Assembly: GCA_035507915.1 (NCBI GenBank)
Contig: DATJNS010000451.1
Span: 1-17,158 of the forward strand
Length of the DNA: 17,158 nucleotides
Source of the DNA: JACQAI01 sp035507915
GTDB taxonomy: Bacteria; Pseudomonadota; Alphaproteobacteria; Elsterales; Elsteraceae
Reading direction: 5' to 3'
The position numbers and the translations under genes were made by a program. The notes under the pieces are model-generated. The model was not told the origin of the DNA. It did no database searches and saw only the letters and a list, made by a program, of their open reading frames with translations. Every line of letters begins with the position of its first letter. The stretch's first letter is position 1. This document shows, in pieces, positions 11,329 through 17,158 of this stretch.

Positions 11329-14136
11329 TCAATGCGCCTCGGCCCAGGTGACGCCGAAGCCCGCCTCGGCGACCAGCGGCACCGACAGCGCGACCGCGCC
11401 CTCCATCACGCGCCGCACGACCTGGGCGGTCTCCTCGACCTGCGCGTCGGGCACCTCGAACAGAAGCTCGTCGTGCACCTGCAGCAGCATCGCGGCGTCG
11501 AGCTTGGCGGCGGCGAGCGCGTCCGGCACGTGGATCATGGCGCGCTTGATGATGTCGGCGGCCGAGCCCTGGAGCGGCGCGTTGATCGACTGGCGCTCGG
11601 CGAAGCCGCGCTTCGCCGGGTTCTTCTCGTTGATGCCGGGCACGTGGCACTTGCGGCCGAACAGGGTGCGCACGAAGCCATGGCGACGCGCGAACGCCTT
11701 GCACTCGTCCATGTAGACGCGCACGCCCGGATATTTCTCGAAATAGGCGCGGATGTAGTCCGACGCCTCGCCCGAGCTGCAGCCGAGATATTTCGACAGC
11801 CCGAACGCGCTGATGCCGTAGATGATGCCGAAATTGATCGCCTTGGCCTTGCGCCGCGTCTCCTTGTCGAGATCGGCGAGCGGCACGTTGAAGACCTGGC
11901 TCGCGGTCAGCGCGTGGATGTCGACGCCGGCGCGGAACGCCTCCTTGAGCAGCGCGATGTCGGCGATCTCGGCGAGCAGCCGCAGCTCGATCTGGCTGTA
12001 GTCGACCGAGAGCAGCTTGCAGCCCTTCTCGGCGACGAACGCCGAGCGGATCAACCGACCCTCCTCGGTGCGCACCGGGATGTTCTGCAGATTGGGGTCG
12101 TTCGACGAGAGGCGCCCGGTCGACGCCACCGCCAGCGCGTAGGTGGTGTGCACGCGCCCGGCGCGATCGATCTCCTCGACCAGCGCATCGGCGTAGGTCG
12201 ATTTCAGCTTCGAGGTCTGGCGCCAGTCGAGCACGCGCGCCGGCAGGTCGTACTGCTCGGCGAGCGGCTCCAGGATGTCGGAGTGGGTCGACCAGTCGCC
12301 GTTCTTCGAGCGCCGGCCACTCGGCAGCTTCTGCTCCTCGAACAGGACGACGCCGAGCTGCTTGGGCGAGCCGATGTTGAAGCTGCGGCCGGCCAGCTTG
12401 AAGATCTCGGTCTCGAGTCCGGAGATGCGCTGGGCGAACTCGCCCGACAGGCGCTTCAGGGCGGCGCGATCGACCTTGATGCCGCGGCGCTCCATGGCGG
12501 CGATGATCGGCACCAGCGGCCGCTCGATGGTCTCGTAGAGCGCGGTCACGCGGGCGCCGACGAGCTGCGGCTTCAGGCGCTTGTGCAGCCGGAGCGCGAC
12601 GTCGGCGAGCTCGGCGGCGTAGCCGAGCGCCGCGTCGAGCGGCACCGCGGCGACGTCGATCTGGCTCTTGCCGCTGCCGACCAGCGTCTTCGGCTCGACC
12701 ATCGCGTGACCGAGATGGAGCTGCGCCAGCTCGTCGAGGTCGTGGCCGTGCAGCCCGCCCTCGAGCGCGTAGGACAGCAGCATGACGTCGTCGAACGGCG
12801 TGACGGGAACGTCGGGGAGCGCGCGCAGCGCGCGCTTGACGTCGTGACCGATCTTGAGCACGCCGGGATCGGCCAGCAGCGGCGCCAGGCGATCGAGCGC
12901 GGCCGCCGCCTTGAGCTGTTTCGGCGGCGGTCCCGCCGCGAGGTCGAGCCCGGCCGCCGCGCTGCCGCCCGGCGCGACGTGGCCGAGCGGCACGTAGCAG
13001 GCGTCGCCGTCGCCGAGCGCCAGCGCGAGCCCGACCAGGGTGGGCTCGAGACGCGTGCCGCCGGTCACCGCCGCGATGCCGAGCTGGCCCTGCTCGCGCG
13101 CGCGGGCGATCCAGCCGTCGAGCGCGGCCACGTCCTGCACCAGCGCGTAGCGCACGGGCGCCGCCTCGACGACGTCGGCCGCCGGCGCCGGCGCGGCCGT
13201 GCCGGCCTCGGCGCCGCGCACGATCAGGCCGCCGTCGAGCCGCTCGATCAGCTTGCGGAACTCCTGCGCCTGGAAGAACGCGCGCAAGGTCTCGACCTCG
13301 GGCGCGTGCTTGACCAGCGCGTCGATCGGCAGCGGCAGCTCGACGTCGTCCTTGAGGGTGACGAGCTCGAGGCTGATGCGCGCGTTCTTCTCGTTCTCCT
13401 GCAGGGTCTCGCGCCGCTTCGGCTGCTTGATCTCCTGCACGTGGGCGTAGAGCCCGTCGAGATCGCCGAACTGGTTGATCAGCTCGGCGGCGGTCTTGAC
13501 GCCGATGCCGCGCACGCCCGGCACGTTGTCGGTCGGATCGCCGCACAGCGCCTGCACGTAGATCACCTTGTCGGGTCCGACGCCGAAGCGCTCCTTGACC
13601 TCGTCGGCGCCGATGCGCCGGTTCTTGATCGGGTCGAGCATCAGGACGCGGTCGTTGACCAGCTGCATCAAATCCTTGTCGGACGACACGACGGTGACGT
13701 CGTCGCCCGCCGCGACGGCGGCCTTGGCGTAGGAGGCGATCAGATCGTCGGCCTCGAAGCCGGCGAGCTCGATGCACGGCACGTTGAAGGCGCGCACCGC
13801 CTCGCGGATCAGCGCGAACTGCGGCACCAGCTCGGGCGGCGCCTCGGGGCGATGCGCCTTGTACTCGGGATAGAGCTCGTTGCGGAAGGTGTGCTCGCTG
13901 GCGTCGAAGATCACCGCCAGCCGGTCGGCCTTGGTGTCCTCGAGCAGCTTGATGAGCATGTTCGTGAAGCCGAACACGGCGTTGACCGGCGTGCCGTCGC
14001 TGCGCGTCATCGGCGGCAGCGCGTGGAAGGCGCGGAAGATGTAGCCCGAGCCGTCGACCAGGAACAAATGGCGCGCGCCGCGCGCGGTCGCCGAGGGTTG
14101 GCGCGCGATGTCGGGAACGGTGTCGGCCTGGTCCAT
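11329..14136 (-). CDS. polA: DNA polymerase I, with degenerate 3'-5' proofreading domain
   Basis: This 935-residue family A polymerase fills gaps and removes primers and lesions. The 5'-nuclease domain (about 22-305) keeps its metal-binding acids: VDGS (Asp28), FDAS (Asp78), GFEADD (128-131), SSDKDL (Asp153, Asp155) and GDPTDNVPG (Asp200, Asp203). The polymerase domain (about 530-935) is intact: TGRLSSNDPNLQNIPVR, VDYSQIELR (Asp712), the O-helix RRKAKAINFGIIYG with Phe769, and QVHDE (Asp889, Glu890). The middle domain (about 325-525) has the proofreading-exonuclease fold but not its active site: the DxE of motif I reads VTG (357-359), motif II reads HDVKRA with Ala436 for Asp, and motif III reads YAAEL with Leu510 for Asp. 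GGGAGAA precedes the ATG. It lies 72 bases after the zinc-finger gene. Confidence 0.97.
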   Translation of the reverse strand: MDQADTVPDIARQPSATARGARHLFLVDGSGYIFRAFHALPPMTRSDGTPVNAVFGFTNMLIKLLEDTKADRLAVIFDASEHTFRNELYPEYKAHRPEAPPELVPQFALIREAVRAFNVPCIELAGFEADDLIASYAKAAVAAGDDVTVVSSDKDLMQLVNDRVLMLDPIKNRRIGADEVKERFGVGPDKVIYVQALCGDPTDNVPGVRGIGVKTAAELINQFGDLDGLYAHVQEIKQPKRRETLQENEKNARISLELVTLKDDVELPLPIDALVKHAPEVETLRAFFQAQEFRKLIERLDGGLIVRGAEAGTAAPAPAADVVEAAPVRYALVQDVAALDGWIARAREQGQLGIAAVTGGTRLEPTLVGLALALGDGDACYVPLGHVAPGGSAAAGLDLAAGPPPKQLKAAAALDRLAPLLADPGVLKIGHDVKRALRALPDVPVTPFDDVMLLSYALEGGLHGHDLDELAQLHLGHAMVEPKTLVGSGKSQIDVAAVPLDAALGYAAELADVALRLHKRLKPQLVGARVTALYETIERPLVPIIAAMERRGIKVDRAALKRLSGEFAQRISGLETEIFKLAGRSFNIGSPKQLGVVLFEEQKLPSGRRSKNGDWSTHSDILEPLAEQYDLPARVLDWRQTSKLKSTYADALVEEIDRAGRVHTTYALAVASTGRLSSNDPNLQNIPVRTEEGRLIRSAFVAEKGCKLLSVDYSQIELRLLAEIADIALLKEAFRAGVDIHALTASQVFNVPLADLDKETRRKAKAINFGIIYGISAFGLSKYLGCSSGEASDYIRAYFEKYPGVRVYMDECKAFARRHGFVRTLFGRKCHVPGINEKNPAKRGFAERQSINAPLQGSAADIIKRAMIHVPDALAAAKLDAAMLLQVHDELLFEVPDAQVEETAQVVRRVMEGAVALSVPLVAEAGFGVTWAEAH

Positions 14137-14208
14137 GGGTTCTCCCGGCCGTGGCGGGCGGCCGCTTACGTCAATCCGACGCCGGGCGCCCCGGTGTCGG
14201 CGGCAGGC

Positions 14209-14397
14209 TCAGTGATGCCCGGCCGACGCGCCCGCTTGCAGGACGTAGCGGCGTCCACAATAAGGGCAATCGATCACGCCGTCGGTCGTGATGTTGAGGT
14301 AGACCTTCGGATGACCGAGCGCGCCGCCGCCGCCGTCGCACGCCACCACCGGATCGGTGACGGTGATGATTTCGGTCGGTTCCTTGAGCTCGGCCAT
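14209..14397 (-). CDS. Small CHCC zinc-finger protein, NDUFS6-like
   Basis: This is a 62-residue zf-CHCC protein. The ligand set is visible: Cys20 (VVACDGGG), His29 (ALGHPKVYLNI), Cys44 and Cys47 (VIDCPYCGRRYVL). The GHPxVYLxI...CPYCGxxY pattern is that of the C-terminal zinc domain of mitochondrial complex I subunit NDUFS6. Alphaproteobacteria carry stand-alone homologues, and in Paracoccus the homologue is an accessory subunit of respiratory complex I. A role in complex I here is inferred from family. The ATG chosen starts the conserved MAEL region; an upstream in-frame ATG would add about 12 unconserved residues. polA follows 72 bases later on the same strand. The tail is GASAGHH. Confidence 0.88.
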   Translation of the reverse strand: MAELKEPTEIITVTDPVVACDGGGGALGHPKVYLNITTDGVIDCPYCGRRYVLQAGASAGHH

Positions 14398-14462
14398 GGT
14401 GGGATCCCGCGAGTAAGCGTCCGGATGGCGCATTGACCCCCGGGCCGAGCGGATGATAGCGA

Positions 14463-15662
14463 ATGACGCGCGTCGATCAACCCGCGCGGATACCGCCAGC
14501 CCCCGCCGACCGCAGGATGAATTTGGCCGACATTCCGGGCATGGCGCCGCGCGCGGAGGCGACCGCGAAGCGCCGCGTCGCGTTCGCCTTGATCGCCGGC
14601 CTGGTCCTGGCATCGTGCGCCGCGCCGCCGGCGCCGCGACCGCCCGAAGCGCCGTCGATGACGCTCAACACGGTCTACACCGCCGACGGCGCCGAGCTGC
14701 CGCTGCGCACCTTCCTGCCCGCCGGCACGCCGCGCGCCGTGATCGTCGCGCTGCACGGCTTCAACGACTACTCCAACACCTATTCGGACCCCGGGCTGTT
14801 CTTCATGGCCCACGGCATCGGGCTCTACGCCTACGACCAGCGCGGCTTCGGCGACGCGCCCGATCGCGGCCTGTGGGTCGGCCAACGGCTGCTGATCGAC
14901 GACCTGAAGCTGGTCGTCGCGCTGGTGCATCGGCGCCATCCCGGCGTGCCGCTGTTCATCGTCGGCGACAGCATGGGGGCGGCCATCGTCATGGTCGCGA
15001 TGGCCGGGCCGGACCCGCCGGCGACCGACGGTGTGATCCTCTCGGCGCCGGCGGTGCGCGGCCGCGACACCTTGACGGCGCTGGAGCGTGGCGTGCTCGA
15101 CGTGCTCAGCAGCGCGCTGCCGTGGTTCACGGTGACGGGCCAGGGCCTCAACATCCTGCCGTCGGACAACTTCGCGATGCTGCGCCAGCTCTACGAGGAT
15201 CCGCTGATCATCAAGCACACGCGCCTCGACACCTTGCGCGGCCTGGTCGATCTGATGGATGACGCGAGCGAGGCGGCGCGCCGGCTGACCGTGCCGGCCT
15301 TGATCCTCGCGGGCCAGCGCGACGAGATCATCACGCCCGTGCCGACCTGCCTGATGCTGGCGCGCCTGCCGCCGCGGCCGCCGGGCGCGTGGCGCTTCGT
15401 GCTCTATCCCACGGGCTACCACATGCTGCTGCGCGATCGCGAAGCCCCGCGCGTGATGACGGACATCGAGCGCTGGATCGACGACCGCGCCGCGCCGCTG
15501 CCCTCGGGCGACGAGCGGCTGCCCGCCGGCACCGCGTCGATGGTGCGCGCGATCGCCGACCTGCCGACCTGCCGCAAGGGACTCGACGCGCTCACCGAGC
15601 ATCCGGAGTTCGCCGCGCTGCGCGCGCCGTCATCCGAAACCGCGGCACGGCCTGCACCGTGA
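14463..15662 (+). CDS. Alpha/beta hydrolase lipoprotein (monoacylglycerol lipase/lysophospholipase-like)
   Basis: This is a serine hydrolase of up to 399 residues. The lipoprotein signal is RRVAFALIAGLVLASC, with lipid-carrying Cys52 in the lipobox LASC. The hydrolase core (about 68-340) shows the oxyanion-side VIVALHGFNDYS, then YAYDQRGFG, the nucleophile elbow GDSMG with Ser170, Asp287 in LAGQRDEI and His320 in TGYHML: a complete triad. The YDQRGFG and lid-region pattern resembles monoacylglycerol lipases (Hydrolase_4 type), so a membrane-anchored lipid or ester hydrolase is likely; the substrate is unknown. A 60-residue C-terminal tail has two Cys-free Ala/Pro stretches. A start at the ATG at 14517 or 14541 would give a more normal signal peptide than the longest frame reported here. 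It is divergent from the zinc-finger gene. Confidence 0.87.
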   Translation: MTRVDQPARIPPAPADRRMNLADIPGMAPRAEATAKRRVAFALIAGLVLASCAAPPAPRPPEAPSMTLNTVYTADGAELPLRTFLPAGTPRAVIVALHGFNDYSNTYSDPGLFFMAHGIGLYAYDQRGFGDAPDRGLWVGQRLLIDDLKLVVALVHRRHPGVPLFIVGDSMGAAIVMVAMAGPDPPATDGVILSAPAVRGRDTLTALERGVLDVLSSALPWFTVTGQGLNILPSDNFAMLRQLYEDPLIIKHTRLDTLRGLVDLMDDASEAARRLTVPALILAGQRDEIITPVPTCLMLARLPPRPPGAWRFVLYPTGYHMLLRDREAPRVMTDIERWIDDRAAPLPSGDERLPAGTASMVRAIADLPTCRKGLDALTEHPEFAALRAPSSETAARPAP

Positions 15663-15741
15663 TGCGGTGCGCGCCCGCATGGCAGCGGCGCGGCCGATCG
15701 GCTTTAATCGCGCGTCAGCTCCGACCCGGCGATTCGCTTCG

Positions 15742-16923
15742 ATGAGGTCTCCGCTCGCGTTCGCCAGCCTGGCCGCCATGCTCGCGCTCGCCGCCTGCAC
15801 GACCGACGACGACCCGGCCGCGAACCCGCCGAGCACGCCGGGGCGCGCCGCGACCGCCGCCGCGTCGACCGCGCCCGCTGCCCCGCCGCCAGCAGCCGCG
15901 CCGATAGCAACCGCCGACGCGTCCGCCGATGGCGCCGACGCGCCGTCCGCGGTCTCGGTGTTCCGACGGATGGTCGAATCGATCGCCGCGCTCGCCAAGC
16001 AGCCCGCCGACGACACGACGGCGGAGACGCCGCAGCCGCCAGCGCAGGGTACGTCCGCCTCGGCATCCCCGCCGGCGTCAGCGTCCGCACCCGCGGCCGC
16101 CGCCGCGCCGGCGCTCGCCGCGCTGCCGCCACCGGCCGCGGCGCCGCCGGTCGTGGCCCCGCCGGTGGTGTCGCCGCGCGCCAGCGCCAAGCCGAGCGCC
16201 GCGGCCTGCGCCGACGTGACGGCCGACGGTCCGGCCAAGGAGGTCGACCTCCAGGCGGTGCGCCGGCTGCTCGAAGGCACCGACTTCCAGCGCGGCTCGT
16301 TCGAGACCAACGCGTCCTACCGCGCGCGCGTGATCGTCAAGCTCGAGGCGGTGCAGGCGCTGGCGATCGAGCAGACCGGGCGCGCCGAACTCGTGTTCTC
16401 AGTGCCGATCCCGCAATACCGGCTACGCTACGACACCGCCGCGCACGCGCTGTTGATCGGCTCCGACCTCGGGCTGCTGCCCGTCGGCTCGGCGATCGGC
16501 ATGAACGACTTCGTCGTGGTGTCGACCAGCGAGCGCGAGATCGGCCACCATCGCGATACGATCAGCTACGGCGTGCGGCAGATGCCGGGCGTCGAGCGCG
16601 AGGTCACCCGCGTCGCCGGCGACGAGCTCGGCGTGCAGGTGGCGGGCGGCTCGGCGACCGGCTGGCCGGCCAAGTTCGAGCGCCTCAGCGTGCCGATGAC
16701 ACCGGCCGAGGCGGCCGACCGCAGCGGGCTCGCCGTGCTGTTCGTCGCGCACCTGCAGGAGCCGATCTTCGTGACCGGCGAGTACGTCCAGGAGCCCAAG
16801 CTCGACGATCCGGTCGAGAAGCACCTGACCGTCCAGGCCATCAGGATCGCGGTCGACTGCGCGGCGATCTACGACCGCAAGACCGGCCGGCTGATCCATC
16901 CGCTGATCCCCGCCGGCGGCTGA
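15742..16923 (+). CDS. Lipoprotein of unknown function with Ala/Pro-rich linker
   Basis: This is a 393-residue predicted lipoprotein. MRSPLAFASLAAMLALAAC ends in an LAAC lipobox, with Cys19 to be lipidated. Residues 20-155 are a low-complexity Ala/Pro/Ser/Asp linker, interrupted by one short helical segment (SVFRRMVESIAALAKQ, 72-87), long enough to span or reach away from the membrane. Residues 156-393 look like a folded domain: VDLQAVRRLLEGTDFQRGSFETNASYRARV, a strand-rich region, and a final VDCAAIYDRKTGRLIHPL. Cys156 and Cys373 bracket the domain and could form a disulfide. I do not recognise the family. The start at 15742 gives a textbook signal; longer in-frame readings do not. It lies 79 bases after the hydrolase lipoprotein gene, possibly in one unit. 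Confidence 0.82.
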   Translation: MRSPLAFASLAAMLALAACTTDDDPAANPPSTPGRAATAAASTAPAAPPPAAAPIATADASADGADAPSAVSVFRRMVESIAALAKQPADDTTAETPQPPAQGTSASASPPASASAPAAAAAPALAALPPPAAAPPVVAPPVVSPRASAKPSAAACADVTADGPAKEVDLQAVRRLLEGTDFQRGSFETNASYRARVIVKLEAVQALAIEQTGRAELVFSVPIPQYRLRYDTAAHALLIGSDLGLLPVGSAIGMNDFVVVSTSEREIGHHRDTISYGVRQMPGVEREVTRVAGDELGVQVAGGSATGWPAKFERLSVPMTPAEAADRSGLAVLFVAHLQEPIFVTGEYVQEPKLDDPVEKHLTVQAIRIAVDCAAIYDRKTGRLIHPLIPAGG

Positions 16924-16948
16924 GGCGCGCGCGCATCGCAGGCGCGCC
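16924..16948 (+). terminator. Weak hairpin after the lipoprotein gene
   Basis: GGCGCGC (16924-16930) pairs with GCGCGCC (16942-16948) right after the stop codon. Only CTT follows, so it is a poor intrinsic terminator, but its position between the lipoprotein and the tRNA suits one. Confidence 0.35.
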
Positions 16949-16949
16949 C

Positions 16950-16978
16950 TTGGCCGCCTGTGCCTGACCGTGCTATGT
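16950..16978 (+). promoter_or_regulatory. Candidate tRNA-Arg promoter
   Basis: TTGGCC (16950-16955) and CTATGT (16973-16978) are separated by 17 bases. They place a transcription start near 16985, a few bases before the tRNA 5' end at 16989. The boxes are only moderate matches to the housekeeping consensus. Confidence 0.4.
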
Positions 16979-16988
16979 CGAGCGCTAC

Positions 16989-17065
<77 letters not shown>

Positions 17066-17070
17066 GCTTT

Positions 17071-17158
17071 TCACCGATCCGCCAGCAACCCCGGCAGGTC
17101 CGCCAGCAGGCCGTCGCGCGCGCGGATGCTGGCATAGCCCTCGACCTTGGCGTCGTCC
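17071..17158 (-). CDS. 3' end of an unidentified protein gene
   Basis: The last 28 codons of a minus-strand gene enter from the right edge and stop at TGA (17073-17071), 5 bases beyond the tRNA. The visible C-terminus is AKVEGYASIRARDGLLADLP followed by GLLADR. Codon use (G/C at third positions, GCC and CTG rich) fits the neighbours. The fragment is too short to name a family; a C-terminal amphipathic helix is all that can be seen. It converges on the tRNA. Confidence 0.55.
   Translation of the reverse strand, partial: DDAKVEGYASIRARDGLLADLPGLLADR

Noticed and set aside
11287..14436. A 1049-codon plus-strand open frame opposite polA
   Set aside because: It is antisense to an unmistakable polA. 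Its product is rich in Arg, His, Asp and Ala with no recognisable domain, as expected when high third-position GC removes stop codons from the opposite strand.

Overview
The window is very GC-rich and densely coded. It reads as the chromosome of an alphaproteobacterium, perhaps of the Rhodospirillales or a neighbouring order. The main evidence is a ChvI/ChvG two-component pair fused syntenically to a short, C-terminal-only HPr kinase and a nitrogen-type PTS, plus a small NDUFS6-like zinc-finger protein. No integrase, transposase, phage gene or CRISPR array is visible. No gene-free stretch exceeds about 170 bases.

Left part (1-8381, all on the minus strand, so transcribed right to left). The long run chvI - chvG - hprK - rapZ - EIIA - HPr - enzyme I - DUF427 has gaps of 40 bases or less and several overlaps, two of them ATGA overlaps, and looks like one transcription unit. 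It links an envelope/acid sensor (ChvG/ChvI) to a complete regulatory phosphorelay with no sugar permease: PEP to EI, HPr and EIIA, with HprK able to modify a conserved Ser in HPr. RapZ is inserted in the middle. A dispersed inverted-repeat element separates this run from a flavoprotein of the acyl-CoA dehydrogenase superfamily and a partial short-chain dehydrogenase. The flavoprotein lacks both usual catalytic glutamates and resembles 3-sulfinopropanoyl-CoA desulfinase.

Middle part (8382-11240). A plus-strand HugZ/PNPOx-like protein diverges from chvI across a leader containing a G-quadruplex motif. It converges on two tandem cyclophilin peptidyl-prolyl isomerases, one with a signal peptide and one without, which share a 69-base identical stretch. 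A ParD/ParE toxin-antitoxin module follows, with a recognisable promoter overlapped by a perfect 17-base palindrome.

Right part (11300-17158). DNA polymerase I has intact 5'-nuclease and polymerase motifs but has lost the proofreading catalytic residues. Upstream of it is the zinc-finger gene. Two plus-strand lipoprotein genes diverge from these: a serine alpha/beta hydrolase and an Ala/Pro-linker lipoprotein of unknown function. A tRNA-Arg(CCG) and the 3' end of an unidentified minus-strand gene close the window.

Most of the window is recognisable housekeeping and regulatory sequence. I do not see a clearly new multi-gene system. The best leads are the unusual acyl-CoA dehydrogenase active site, the proofreading-dead PolA, the compact ChvGI-HprK-PTS-RapZ unit, and the orphan lipoprotein.
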